DNA of 64,000 nt. Source: Saussurea involucrata (taxonomy: Eukaryota > Streptophyta > Magnoliopsida > Asterales > Asteraceae). Below the pieces are notes generated by a model. The model was given only the letters and a program-made list of their open reading frames with translations. It did no database searches and was not told the origin of the DNA. The stretch is taken from contig CM066319.1 of assembly GCA_033807775.1 (NCBI GenBank), forward strand, positions 142,997,861 through 143,061,860. Reading direction: 5' to 3'. This document shows positions 1 to 11,784 of this stretch, piece after piece. Both the position numbers and the translations under genes were made by a program. Positions within the stretch are counted from its first letter, which is position 1. Every line of letters starts with the position of its first letter.

Positions 1-3000
1 CCGACTGTTGTGGTGCATTTTATGCGAAGATATATCTGAATTCTTGGCTAGCCTCATAACGTCGACGACTGTCTCCAATCATCTTAAATAACTTCAGTAG
101 ATGTTTTTTAAAGATGCTAAGCAGATGTTGCAAATGTAGGTCGTATAGGCCTACACGGAGGTTGTCGTATATAACCATGACCATATCATTCAGCTCTAGA
201 ACCCCGAGTACCCAATGATGGGGTCGAATGCAGATTGGGATGTACACCTGAAATATTACAATAACAGACAAATAGTTAGTAACAAACACGTTAAATAAAA
301 TATATGTAAATTGATTTCCATACCCGGTCGAGGTTCTTCCAATGTGGCTTATTCTTATCTTCTTCAGCATTGCACAACTTCCGGCCTGACTAGGTAGTCG
401 AAAAAGTTACTTATCATCACCCCCCACCTCGCTTGTTTAGGGCGGATATCTTGGATCATTTTGACCCAAGAGTCGACGTGCTATACACAAAACATAGATT
501 GTTAGACATGTAATTAGAAATATATTTGATTATATGGCTATATTTAAATATTAAACTTCAATACTAACCACGTCCTCTAGTTCCCCGTCGCTCTCTAGCG
601 CCAACAGTATTTCAAAATACCTGTTTTCCACGGGCATCATAGCATATAATGGTAATAACATAGGGGGAAATTCTTGTGGTATCGGTCAATGATATCGGTA
701 AACGGTTGTTGAAGTCATGGCCGCGGATGAAGAAGGCACGATGGAGTTCATCTTAGTCTTTCCCTTTGCCTTTGTCCTTGCCTTCGTCTTTTTCGGAGGG
801 ACCGGTGTGGTCGGCGGTTGTTGTGTATATGAACTACAGCTGAGTTTCCCCCACCAAGTCGTCTGTTTGTCCTTAGTTGGTGATGCCACCTCCGTCGTTG
901 GTGCTTCCACCTTCATCTGTGGTGCTGCCACCTCCATCGGGTCATCTTCGTCATCTTCCGGCTCATTGAAGTGATCTCCAATAATGTCAGAACCACATGC
1001 CCCCCATTGGATTGCTAAGTTGCGCCTGGATGGTGTCAATCCCTAACCCCATCGACTGGAAGGTCGCGACCCCGAACACCCGACATTTAGACCAAAAAGG
1101 TTGTCCACGAAAGAGGAAAGGTAGTTCGGATTTACATGTTGAAAATTCTGATTGATCTAAATAAGCTACACATTTTCAAAATAAAAAAATGAAACAAAGA
1201 GCAAAAAAAACTTACATCATGCCCGACGTCATAACCAGATGTCATCTGAAAATTAAGATTGTTCATTTTAGGTACAGTTTCATCATGTCGGAATTAAACC
1301 AAAACTACTACAAAACTTACATTTTGCGTGTAGGGTGGCGGTATCATGTACGACGACCCCGAATGCGTGTAAGCTGGCGGTGTGACGTACGACGGTCCCA
1401 TCATATCGTAGGACGTCCCAAACTGGGGTACGTAACACTCTGCCTCTGACGTCCCAAACTGGGTGACATTGGTCATTATAATATTTTCAAACTTAATAAG
1501 GAAAAAAGAACTTTCATGACTACTCGTAGTTACTTACATTCTGCGGGGAAAACGTCGATGTGGTGGCGAACGTCGCCGGTGCGGCCTGCGTGTGTCCGAA
1601 ACCTAATACTCGACACCTAATACAAGTATGGAACGTAATATCAATACACAAAGTAAAACACCGTGGGCGACAAATTAAGTTGAACACTAACATGAACAAC
1701 ATGAAACTGTGAAGCGAGGTCCTCAGGAGATTTTAGGCATTTCTCGTGTACGAGCGTGTGCAGCGCTTCCAGCTCGGCTCACCTCGCTTGATATGGGTCA
1801 GGAGGCGACATACCATGATGGGAGGAGCGAGGGGGCGCCTCATATCGGTCGCTACCCCCCGAAAGAATGGTGACGTCTCGCGTCATCTTCGTCGGCTGAC
1901 GAGGACCCCGTGGAAGAACTGGAGCCAGATGGGGAAGAAAAGGACCGTCGGGACCTCTTCGTCGGTCGCCTGGACGCAAGATCCGCCTGAATAAAGGTGA
2001 GGCTATCGCGAAACCAACTCGCAGCCCGCTTAGCATCCGTAGGCTCAAGGCGCCCGAGCGGCCGAAACCTCACCTAAATATATTGAAAAACATATCACAT
2101 TTAATATGCAGGACTAACTTAGTCAATATTGTTTAAGAACTCTAATTAGAAAGATATTAAAATAACTTACACTTGTAATTGAGTTAAAGATAGTAAGGCA
2201 ACTACTCTTATTCAGTCCAACACCCCAGTCCCAACGGGTTCCCCTAATAAACCTGTCGGAGCACATGGTGAAATTCTGTTGGGAGATGGGAAACATCTCC
2301 AAGATCCATACGTGGAATTACACAACAAAAACAAGTACGTAAAAAAGAAAGCCAACCTCAAACGAATTATTATTTATCTTATACTACTTATCTAACCTTG
2401 AAAGCGTATACAAACCCAGACATCGCCATCTTCCTATGCTTGTCGGCGCGTCTGGTTATGGCACGATGCAGTTGTTTGTATGTATGTTCCCAGATGTGGA
2501 TACCCCACGGATAGCTGCTAAATACATCTAAGTCCTCGACGGCCCTAAGGATTGTGTCGGTAACAACCTGACTCACCTCACGACCCATAAACATCATTTC
2601 CACCATCACCAATAAACACACACGGACACCATCCTCGTCGGATAGCGCCCACAGGACTTCCTTTATCCGCTGAACCGCATTCTATTCTTCAACTCCACTG
2701 GTGGACAGTCGGGCCAAACCCTACTAACGAATCACTCTCTCTCTCTCTCTCTCGGGAGGAAGGGAGGGTATTGGTCCAAAATGGAGTCCTGTCAAAAAAC
2801 AGAACTCAAAACGCCCAAAGCGCATGGAATGACCAAAAACATCATAATACAGCTCCTCTGGATCTGGGTTATCTGGCTGGAACTCCCTCTGTATAAATAT
2901 GTGAACTAGTTGGGGGTCGCCACCAGCATTGGTAACATCCATCCATGGACCGAAAGGTGTCCCATCCAAAGATTGAGAGTAATTCCCGTTCAGGTAAAGC

Positions 3001-3824
3001 TTCAAAAATATTTTTAATCTCTTTTGCGAAGCTAAGGCGGCACTTGAGCGTCAAATCCGTGTACTAAAAATCATCCTACATAGTAACGCAGAGATGTTGT
3101 GAACGGACTAACTTGTACTTATGCAGATTTCGGGATGAGTTGTTTCAACCATCTACGTATATAAGGAATAATATATAATTTTCTGTTTGATAAGACAACA
3201 AATTATGGTTATAGCTATTATTTTATGTATGAAATTTCATTATCATAACAATATTGGTTTTTTTCTTGTATGCTTACATTTTGTTTACTTCGTCGATATT
3301 TTTTAATTTTCGAAAAGAAATCACTCAATCTATTGGATTTCTAGGTAGTAGGGGAAACACATGGATTTCTTAAGTCCTTGCAAACCCTAGGGCTATTTAC
3401 ACTCGTTTGACAAAATTCAAATCAATATCTTGCGATTTAATTAATTTGAATATATCATTGTTAATTATAGAGATTTTGGCAAGAGGCCAAAATGAATATG
3501 AGTTTGGCATCTGAAGCCAATTTCAATGTTTTAATATCTTAATAGTATTTTAAGAGATTTGTCGTTAGACAAATACATATTAGTTTTGACGTAAAGTCAA
3601 ATTCAAATCTTTAACATCTTAATAGTATTTATGGATCTTTTGGTAAAATATCAAATATAAGGGGGTTTGGAAGTGTAATTTCCAAACATTAATTATAAAG
3701 TTGAAATTTATGAGTAGGAACTCACAATCAAGATAAACATTTATAAACATTTACAGAAAATAAAATATTCAATATCATCTCGTATAACTAAACGAATAAC
3801 AGAACGTTTTACAAACTATATGGT

Positions 3825-4305
3825 TCCTAAGTTGTTTTTATGCAAACTTTAGGGACCTAAGTTGTAATTATGAAAAGTTAAGAGACCTAAGTTGTTATTA
3901 TGCAAAGTTAAGGTTTCTAAGTTGTATTTATGCAAACTTTAGGGACCTAAGTTGTAATTATGCAAAGTTAAGGGACTCAAGTTGTAATTATGCAAAGTTA
4001 AGGGACCTAAGTTGTATTTATGCAAACTTTAGAGACTTAACTGTAATTATGCAAAGTCAAGGGACCTAAATTTAATTATGCAAATTTAAGGGGCCTAACT
4101 TATACTTAAGCAAAGTTAAGGGACCTAACTTATACTTAAGCAAAGTTAAGGGACCTAAGTTGTAGTTATGCAAAGTTAAGGGACCTAAGTTGTAATTATG
4201 CAAAGTTCGGGGACCTAAGTTGTAATTAAAGTTTGGGAACCTAAGTTGTAAATATGCAAAGTGAAGGGACCAAAGTTGTATTTATGCAAAGTTAGAGGAC
4301 CTAAA
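3825..4305. repeat. 30-bp minisatellite in intron 1 of the MULE-1 gene
   Basis: About 16 imperfect direct copies of a unit of the type GGGACCTAAGTTGTAATTAT plus GCAAAGTTAA. The unit is about 30 bp with single-base and small length changes. A diverged short version of the same unit occurs at 55285-55395 in MULE-2, so the seed unit predates the split of the two elements. Confidence 0.85.
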
Positions 4306-4336
4306 TGATACTATTTTTTATGTAATTATTAATCAA

Positions 4337-5662
4337 CTATAAATTGTAATTTTGGTCCCTGTGGTTTGTTTTTTTCTCACTTTTGGTCCCTACAAAATTT
4401 CTATTGCAAAAAAAAACGTGTGGTATGCAAAAGTGCTCGGTTTTGGTCCCTGAGGACTAACACCGTTAGGTTGCCTCCGTTAGAGCCCCTCATGTGACTT
4501 GCACATGAGGGCATTTTAGTCCTTTTACAAACATCATACCACAGGGACAAAAATTGCAATTTACTTTTTTATTCTTATACCATTTATTTAAAATATAGTA
4601 ATTATATTATATAATTAATAAATAAATATCACATGATTTAAAAATAACATATTTAATAAAATGATAAAATTTTAATTAAGTAATATTTTTTTACATTTTG
4701 TCAACCAAAACTAATAAATTTGTTACTCTTAAATAATTAATTAATAACTTGTTTACTCTTAAATAATCAAAATTGCATAGTTATATAAATAATCAAAATT
4801 GTGTACCAAAGACGAAACTGGATTTCAATTATTTATATAAATATGCAATTTTGATTATTTTTATAAAATATAACATATATAATATATAATATAAAAAATC
4901 TAGCGCATATATAATGATTTAAGAAATTACATTTAAAAACAGTAATTATAACTAAATTTATATCTTATTGAACTCGAGTTTTTTTTAGATTTTAAAAAAA
5001 ATTAAAGAATGTGAATTTTGGTAGGGGTGTTTTAGAAAGAATGAGCGATCAACCCATTCTTGTGTTTTCTTTATTGTTGATCATCTTTCTCAAATATTTA
5101 TAACAGAATTCTTATAAAAAACTTCATGTTTTTATAATATTTCTATTGAATAATTTATTTTATATTAAAAGTGAAATGTAGTAAAAACAAAAATATAAAT
5201 TATTTTAGAATAAATTTGCAATTAATTAATTAATGTTACTTGAGAGTAAACAAATTATTAATTAATTACTAGTTATTTTAGAGTAACAAATTTATTAGTT
5301 TTGGTTGACGACGTAAACAGATATTACTTAATTAAAACTTAGCTATTTTATTAAATATGTTATTTTTAAATCATGTGATATTTATTATTAATTATATAAT
5401 ATATTTACTATATTTTAAATAAATGGTATAAGAATAAAAAGTAAATTGCAATTTTGGTCCAATGTTTGTAAAAGACTAAAATGCCCTCATGTGCAAGTCA
5501 CACGAGGGGCTCTAACGGAGGCAACCTAACGGTGTTAGTCTTCAGGGACCAAAACCGAGCACTTTTGCATACCACAGGGTTTTTCTTGCAATAAATTTTT
5601 TGTAAGGACCAAAAGTGAGAAAAACAACAAATCACAGGGACCAAAATTGCAATTTACTCTTA
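4337..5662. mobile_element. Foldback / long-TIR element nested in MULE-1
   Basis: Two inverted arms of roughly 400-450 bp face each other: about 4340-4800 and 5215-5660. Both outer parts contain the TTTTGGTCCCTGTGG-type text and a segment with CTAACGGAGGCAACCTAACG or its complement. The inner parts are matching AT-rich sequence. No transposase is present. The outer ends resemble MULE TIRs, but a clean target duplication could not be found (left and right flanks share only TTATTA-like text). Family assignment is therefore open. Confidence 0.65.
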
Positions 5663-5702
5663 TTATTTTTACTAAAAATCTATCCTTAAAATTGAATATT
5701 TT

Positions 5703-5850
5703 CGAAACAAACACATACTCTATAAACGCATACTCTAAAATATTTTCAAAACAAACACATATTCTGAAATAAACACATACTCTAAAATAAACACATACAC
5801 TAAAATAAACACATACTCTAAAATATTTTCGAAACAAACACATACTCTAA
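5703..5850. repeat. Short tandem repeat of about 17-25 bp
   Basis: Imperfect copies of AAATAAACACATACTCT and AAACAAACACATACTCT, alternating with TAAAATATTTTCG spacers. It lies in intron 1 of the decayed MULE-1 gene. No coding content is supported. Confidence 0.75.
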
Positions 5851-6138
5851 AATAACACGCTATTATATTATTAAATATTTTCTAAACAAATAACAAATAT
5901 ATAACATGTATTTTTTAAAATATAAAACAACACCGGGGTTATGAAAACTTACCTTACGAGCCACCACCATCATGCCCGACATCGAAAAACACTCACGAAC
6001 TTCGTCGAGATTTCTAAGTGCGTAGGTTGCACGATCTCTATTAGAGAGTAGAGAGAAAGTTGAGAGGCGTGGGGTTTGGGGTGGGGGGGTGGGGGTTGGG
6101 GGTTGGCCCGGCCTTAAATGTTAGGGCTTCACCCCAGG

Positions 6139-6323
6139 CCGACACGTGGTGCAACAAGTCCGTGATCACGGACTGGGGTTGAAATGGTAAATATTTTCAC
6201 GGACTTCAGGGACCAAATTTGTAACTTTCACGGATTTCAGGGACCGAGTCCGTGATCACGGGTGGGTTTCACGGACTCCAGGGACCAAAATGCAATTTTG
6301 TTATTTCTATTCCGTGATCACGG
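6139..6323. other. Subterminal palindromes (TCCGTGATCACGGA) of MULE-1
   Basis: Copies start at 6159, 6249 and 6311 (the last two lose one or more outer bases). They stand between the gene start and the element end, next to a GACACGTGG G-box at 6141. The equivalent part of MULE-2 has GACACGTGG followed by CCCGCGATCGCGGG. Position and symmetry suggest protein-binding sites, for transposase or for transcription; this is inference. Confidence 0.6.
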
Positions 6324-6422
6324 TGGGTTTCACAGATGTTTTGGGTATTTTCGTGAAATTGAGGAGAGTTTGGGCATTTGACTGAAGAGGTGGTCAACTT
6401 GGGGCATTTTAACTAATTTCCC

Positions 6423-8197
6423 TAACTTTTATATAATTATATTTTAATGTTGGTCAATATATTTTAGTTATCAATTACTATTATTTTTTAAGTGTTATTT
6501 AATTATTTATTTTTATTCATATTATATGTAATTGTTATTTTGCAATACCCCAAGCTTACTTCTCAGTGTCATCTAAAACCCAAAATATTGTTCTTTAAAG
6601 AGGGCGCTCCAAAAATTGCTCCCCCGAGCTCACTTCTACGACCCAACTATATCTTCTTAGTTCTTGGTGATTATGCCACTAGAACCTGAGATACATGTCG
6701 ACACCAAATAAGTGTTAGGCCAAAAAGCCTAGTGAGGCTGAATATATAATAAATACCTAGCAAATAATGATTAGAGTCATTTATAAAACCATGATAATCC
6801 ATTATTAGGAATTAAATGGGGGAGACTCATATCACCCATTAAGTTTCACCTCAAGAGACAATTTACTTTAGTGATTATTCACATGAGTAACACCAAAAGG
6901 CTCAACACATTTGAGGACTACCTCCAAAGCATTACCCCAAATGGCGGATGTCCTAATACATACCTCCAAGGTGGCATTACAAGACTAAATCCTCCTAGTG
7001 CATATTTAACGGTTCATCCACAAATCTATATACATCATCATACATATTTACTCCAAGCAAATTGTATATAACATCAATAAATGCAAGCTTGTGGTCCAAC
7101 CACTACATTTAACGTGAGATGAACTTTACATAATATTCAAGGACCTATAAATGGGTCAATTGGACATATGACCTCATATGGGTTATTCTCAAGTAATAAA
7201 ACTTCATAATATGAGCACAAAGGCACACGACCATTAACAAGTAGTTTTAAGCTTAAAATGCCATATATAGACCAAATCCTTAAGTTAGGTCAAAATTCCA
7301 TATATGTATGTTTACATAAAAGTATACAAATACCAACAAAATTCCACATAACCTTTCTAAAATACTTTAGCTATAATTCCATGAGTTTTAAGACATAAGT
7401 ACAAGAGTTTTCATCAAAATGTTGAATGACCTACACTATGTTAGTACATACATTTTTTCAAGTAAAGTGAGCATTTTCAAGATAAAACGTGAGATTGTAA
7501 CACTTCAAAAATTGGGACAAACAAAAACTTTCATAAAACAAAAATTGTGGTATATAAATATGTCAAACCACGAGCCTCCAAAAAATGGGGAAATATAATC
7601 ACCTGTTAAATTACAACTTGTAATCAGAAGTAATTGAGATAACAACCTACTAATCTAATTTCTTTTAAGAAATAAGATTATAATTCGGGTGTCATCAAGT
7701 CAATCAAAAGTAAAGTTTATCCAAGAGTATGGTGTCCTAAAAGTATCTCCCCAAGCTCACTCTAACCTCGACTAAGCATTCTTAGAGACGACACTGCTAG
7801 AACCTGAGATACACGTCGACACCAAAATAAGTGTTAGGTCAAAAAAACAATTAATAATAAGTGTTCTCCGGGCACTATGGTGGGACGTAGATCGACGAAG
7901 ATCTAGGTACATACCCGCACGGTGACACCCAAGACTATAACCTCCTAGTGTCTACTTGACTTGGTTCATCAGATCGGTTCCATCTATTGGATATTATTAT
8001 TGGTTATCCATTAGATTAGACTGGTTTCATCCAATATTTTGAGCCAGTTATTAACCAATTAATCTACCATTTCAGCCCATTATTCGTATATTTACTTAGT
8101 TTATTAAAAAAAACACTACATATAAATATCAACTAGAAAACAATACTGTAAGAGGTTAATAATGATATATAGTTACTAATTGGATGATAGTTGGATC
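6423..8197. repeat. Intergenic stretch with two diverged direct repeats of an old element
   Basis: No coding region is supported. About 100-bp direct repeats at 6615-6730 and 7740-7845 share the text around GAACCTGAGATACA and CGTCGACACCAAA. Weaker shared text follows at about 6985-7020 and 7935-7970 (CCTCCTAGTG, GGTTCATC). They may be remnants of LTRs or of one duplicated element, but neither ends nor target duplications could be found. The rest is AT-rich and featureless. Confidence 0.5.
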
Positions 8198-8205
8198 AGT
8201 AATTG

Positions 8206-8827
8206 TACGGGTGAGCAAAACCGGGTACTCGACCAAATTTCATGGAACCAGAATCGGAACCGGCGGTTCCTAGAATGAAGGAACCAGAACCGGCGGTTCC
8301 TATATTGAAGGAACCGGAACCGCTTACATCGGTTCTCTATATTTTGGAACCGGTCCTGGAACCGTCGGTTCCGGTTTCGGGTACCCGATGACATTTTTTT
8401 TAAATTTTAACATTTTATATAATAAAAATGTAATTGTAAGTCTATTACAAATCAATAACAAACATATTAAAACTTTTTATTTAAGATTTTCGTTGTATGT
8501 AAAAGATCTTTGAATTGGTAAATCTATTAATTCAATTTTAGTTTTACTAAATATTTACATCTAATAAATTTAAAAATATTTTTTATTAAAAATAGCAGGT
8601 ACCCGTCGGTTCCGGTTCTAGGTACCCAGCGGGACCGGGTACCCGGTCCTGACGGGTACCCAACGGGTAACGGTTCCAAAAAAATGAGAACCAGAACCAG
8701 TTTTAATCGGTTCCGTAATTTAGGAACCAGAACCGGAACCAATCACATCGGGTCCGGTTTCGGATTCGGCAGTTCTAGAGCGGTTCCGGTTCCAAAGGCG
8801 GGTACCCAATTCCGATGTTCATCCCTA
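8206..8827. mobile_element. Non-autonomous hAT-type element rich in GGAACC/GGTTCC
   Basis: TIRs are TACGGGTGAGCA on the left and, inward from the right, TAGGGATGAACA. The flanking 8-bp duplication is AGTAATTG (8198-8205) against AGTAATTT (8828-8835), 7 of 8. Subterminal zones are packed with GGAACC, GGTTCC and GGTACCC words in both orientations, a typical hAT layout. The 622-bp interior is AT-rich with no transposase. Open reading frames here are products of the repeats. Confidence 0.75.
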
Positions 8828-8979
8828 AGTAATTTGATGACCGTTATTGGATCAGTCTGGTTTTATTGGATTTTGAGCTGCCATCCAAGAACCAGCTGAT
8901 CCAAATTGAATGTTGAAATTTTTGATTCCATCTGATTCAGTTACAATTGAATATCCGATCATGACCAGTCTGTTGTAAT

Positions 8980-10121
8980 CACTGTTCTAAAAGGCTCGCC
9001 GCAACAGTCGCCATGGCGTGCAGTGACTTAAGGCTTGGGTCTCACGCCACACTATGCATGTGGCACGCCATGACCTAGTGTGCGGTCTTTTGCGACGTGA
9101 TATTTGATTTTTCTTTACGTTTTTAATGTCTTATTTGCTAATTTTTAATATATAACCTAATTTAACTTGTTTATTATCATTAACTCGTCGAGTAATAGTA
9201 CATGTTTGGGTAAAAAACCATACCCCACGACCGACGCAAGAAACCAAACGACATATTACACGACAAGACTTATATTAAGATAAGGTCCTACAAATTACAT
9301 ACAATCATGACCATAGTCGTCACTAAGTATATTGGTCGTAAGGTACTCACGACTTACGACCAAGACCCTTGATAAAACTTCACGACCGTCGTAAGATTAT
9401 TCTTGACCGTAACTAATTAACTTTCGACAAACGTTTTCTTTGTGTTTAATTAATGCAAGTCAAGCGCATTCAAGGACAACAGTCATAACTGAAGACTACA
9501 ATCAAGCGCATTAATTGTCCAGAACCGTTATTTGCATTTATGAAGGACATTGATGACATCGAAGCCTATATAAATCAAGCTCGAAGCTTCACTCGTGGAC
9601 ACAACAATTCGAGAACTATCCCACAACTAAAGAACTTCTCTTTCTCTCGAAGAACCTCACGACAACCGGCATACGCACATGACGCTCGATAGAATTTCAC
9701 GATTTAGCTTGTTTCTATTTCTATTGTATTCAATTGTACCCATAACACTTGTTACTAAAGGACGTCGTCCCTGTTTGACGACCATAGTGCACCGTCACAC
9801 GTTTATCGTCGACCACGGTTTTTACCCTCGACGAGGTTTTCCGCGTCACCAAATTCTGTTGTTTCTTTTCGTTTTTATTATTTATCGTACGATTTGTCGC
9901 GAGATACCTTTATTTAGTTGTTAAAGCTCCACACCGACTTTAATCTCAGTTCGGACAATTTTTAGCATTAATAGTACAAAACATATACTTTTATATACAA
10001 TATTATATAGATATAGAGATTTGCCGTTATAAGTCACGCCTTGATAAACGTCGTGGCCTCGCCGTGGCTCCTAAGGTTTGGTCTTACCGTCACGTCACAC
10101 CTCGCTCTATTTAGAACCTTG
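8980..10121. mobile_element. Non-autonomous hAT-type element, interrupted by a second insertion
   Basis: Flanked by a perfect 8-bp duplication GTTGTAAT at 8972-8979 and 10122-10129. The ends are CACTGTTCTAAAAG and, inward from the right, CAAGGTTCTAAATA. Subterminal text is rich in CGCC/GGCG words such as GTCGCCATGGCG. A related copy in inverse orientation starts at 13806. Positions 9202-9968 are a separate insertion. No coding capacity was seen. Confidence 0.8.
9202..9968. mobile_element. 767-bp insertion with 9-bp target duplication, nested in a hAT element
   Basis: TAATAGTAC stands at 9193-9201 and again at 9969-9977. The inverse copy of the host element near 13960 runs through this point without the insert, which confirms it is an insertion. 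A 9-bp duplication fits MULEs, but the ends match poorly as inverted repeats, so this is at best a MULE with weak TIRs. The interior has CACGACCGTCG-like words and no supported gene. Confidence 0.6.
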
Positions 10122-10170
10122 GTTGTAATTGGATTAGTCGGTTTAAATCGGATCGGTTCACTTTTTATTC

Positions 10171-10436
10171 GTCCATAACCCCTAAATATTGATGTCAAAT
10201 AGTTTGAATCAACTTTTTATACATAAGGGTCTATTAATGTAAATATTCGTTTTCTGAGCCTTGAGTCCCTAAAAAACACCGCTTCCCCCCTATCGATCTG
10301 AATTTTTCGGACTGGATTCTCTTTTGAGATCTGCGAGAGGTAATTCTTCGATCTTTCTTTTTCGATACTCATATTTGCATCGTCGATACGACGCTGATTT
10401 CTTTGCAAGTACAATTATTTGATCTCGTTATTGTTT
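10171..10436 (+). promoter_or_regulatory. Probable leader exon and promoter region of the ARF gene
   Basis: The stretch contains a pyrimidine- and purine-rich segment ending in GAGAG|GTAATT at 10339/10340, a good plant splice donor. An acceptor just before the coding exon (CAG at 12355-12357, or at 12362-12364) would remove a 5'-UTR intron of about 2 kb. Plant ARF1 genes are known to have an intron in the 5' UTR. A diverged inverted copy of the whole stretch lies at 11785-12101. The transcription start is not visible; the role is inferred. Confidence 0.5.
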
Positions 10437-10693
10437 TGTATGTACATCTGATCGCGCTTAATCGATTCGATCCATGTTTTTTTTGTTATAGAGTTTTATC
10501 GCCGATTGTTGTAGTTGTAAATACATGATCGATGGAAACGTGGATGCAATTGTCTCATTTTCATCATTTTTAACGACAAAATTAACCCTATATTCTTAGG
10601 AACTCGTGTGTATGTGCTTGATGATAAATAATGTGATCCTTTTGTTATATGTTATTTTAGTTGAAATTTGAGCATCTAGAGGTATGGGCCTTC

Positions 10694-11540
10694 GGTGCGT
10701 AGCTCAGTTGATAAAGGGGTGGAGTGACTTTGTCCAAATACAAGGTCTCGGGTTCGATCCAAAGTTGTTAAAGGCGCACTTAGGCGCAAAGGGGTCCTGG
10801 GCCCTAGGTGCGAGGCGCAAAGGCGAGGCGTGGGCCTCATGAATGCGAGGCGCGGGCCTCACGAATGCGAGGCGCATCGTATAAAAAATAATATATATAA
10901 ATAAATACATATGTACACATAAATACATACACACATAGTAATACACAACTCAAATACCATTAAATAAAAAGTTGTAATATCAACTCAAGTACCCTTGTAC
11001 AATTCAATTTCAATTTCAAAAAAGTAGTAACATGAATATCAAAGATATCTCAATAAAATCTTGACTAATAGGTCGATGCTCAATTCTCGTTATCATCTTC
11101 AAGTGTCTATTCTTCAATGTTCACATCGGGTTTATATTCCCCAAATTGAATAGAAATTTGAAGAGAGAATTGAAGAGACTTATCTAATAAATGTGTTTTG
11201 TAGAAGTCTAGGAGGTTAAAACACATAATTAATATTAGGTTTTGACTTATTTAATAACTCTTCTGTTGTAGAAGTAAAAAATGTTTGAAATTTAGGGTTG
11301 ATCTTCATAAGGCGCGCCTAAGCCCATACTGCCTCTCAGGACAAGGCGCTGCGCCTTGGTGCGCCTCAGTGAGCCGCCTCGCCTCGACAGAGAAAAAGCC
11401 CAGCCCTTTGCGCCTCAGGCGCGCTTTTCACAACTATGGTTCGATCCGCCCCCGAGCCAAAAAAATGCCCCCTCAGTTGCGGGTTCGCGTTGGACCGGTT
11501 GGGGTGCTGGTAATCAACTTTTGGCCCAAATGTAGAAGTC
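10694..11540 (+). mobile_element. tRNA-derived SINE, split by a hAT element
   Basis: The head has an RNA polymerase III A box (TAGCTCAGTTGA, 10700-10711) and B box (GGTTCGATCC, 10751-10760). Its tail resumes at 11447 with GCCCCCGAGCC and ends around GGTAATCAACTTTT. The same tail, with GCCGGTTGGAGTTGC-like text, occurs in the minus-strand SINE at 42394-42595. The insertion at 10760 duplicated the B box. No clean SINE target duplication was found. Confidence 0.7.
10760..11438. mobile_element. Non-autonomous hAT element with GGCGC-rich ends inside a SINE
   Basis: The 8-bp duplication GTTCGATC lies at 10752-10759 and 11439-11446. TIRs are CAAAGTTGTTAAAGGCGC and, inward from the right, CATAGTTGTGAAAAGCGC. 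Subterminal zones carry many GGCGC and GCGCC words. The core is AT-rich and non-coding. Confidence 0.85.
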
Positions 11541-11784
11541 TGATTTTGTTTGGATCTTTTATTTTATGTTAGGGAGATGCCTAGATACTCGAGCTCTTGC
11601 TTGTGCATACTCTCTCGTGCCCTTATAAGACCTACACTTATTTTTTATGTTAGTATCGATTAATTTTCTCAAAAGTAGAATCGGTAGATCCTGACATCCT
11701 GTAGCAAATTTAACACCAAAAATATTTTTTTTATCAGCAGTAGCGATAAGAAATCAATGGTTTTCAATAACTGGTTTCAGAATA

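Larger units (their letters stand above)
1..5982 (-). pseudogene. Decayed DUF1985 / Ulp1 (C48) protease-like gene, copy 1
   Basis: Minus-strand gene; its 3' end lies outside the window. Exon 1 is 5953-5982 (MSGMMVVARK, donor GTAAGT). About 2.9 kb of intron follows, then DUF1985 text near 3060-2390 (TPFGPWMDV, FGRFEFCFLTGLHFG, YPWGIHIW). Next come Ser/Arg-rich and Tyr/Pro-rich exons (about 2075-1320), an acidic-then-basic linker (1039-690, with KKTKARTKAKGKTK) and the start of the protease domain (HVDSW near 480, HHWVLGVLEL near 210). The protease His is visible; the Cys would lie before base 1. Breaks: an in-frame TAG near the start of exon 2, a frameshift near 2990, stops near 370 and a stop near 20. 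Ulp1-fold enzymes remove SUMO-like modifiers, and DUF1985 is a plant domain common in transposon-borne genes. This copy is most likely dead. Confidence 0.75.
1..6422 (-). mobile_element. MULE-1: DUF1985-Ulp1 Mutator-like element, left end outside the window
   Basis: The right terminus ends at 6422. Read inward, its last ~100 bases (GGGAAATTAGTTAAAATGCC at the tip, then A/C-rich text) closely match both ends of MULE-2. The next nine bases (6423-6431) would be the target duplication, but the partner end lies before base 1, so this cannot be checked. The element contains a minus-strand gene with the same domain order as MULE-2, a minisatellite and a foldback-type insertion in intron 1. No MURA-type transposase was seen in the visible part. 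The family call rests on the shared terminus and shared gene; the 9-bp duplication is demonstrated only for MULE-2. Confidence 0.75.

Noticed and set aside
717..974. Plus-strand frame rich in Val, Gly and Ser
   Set aside because: It is the shadow of the minus-strand acidic/basic linker exon of the decayed DUF1985-Ulp1 gene.
3825..4305. Regular repeat-spacer look of the 30-bp array (CRISPR-like)
   Set aside because: There are no unique spacers, units are contiguous and diverged, and the context is a eukaryotic transposon intron. It is a minisatellite.
10694..10760. tRNA gene candidate
   Set aside because: A and B boxes are present but the cloverleaf is incomplete and a SINE tail follows; the same body recurs at 42394-42595.
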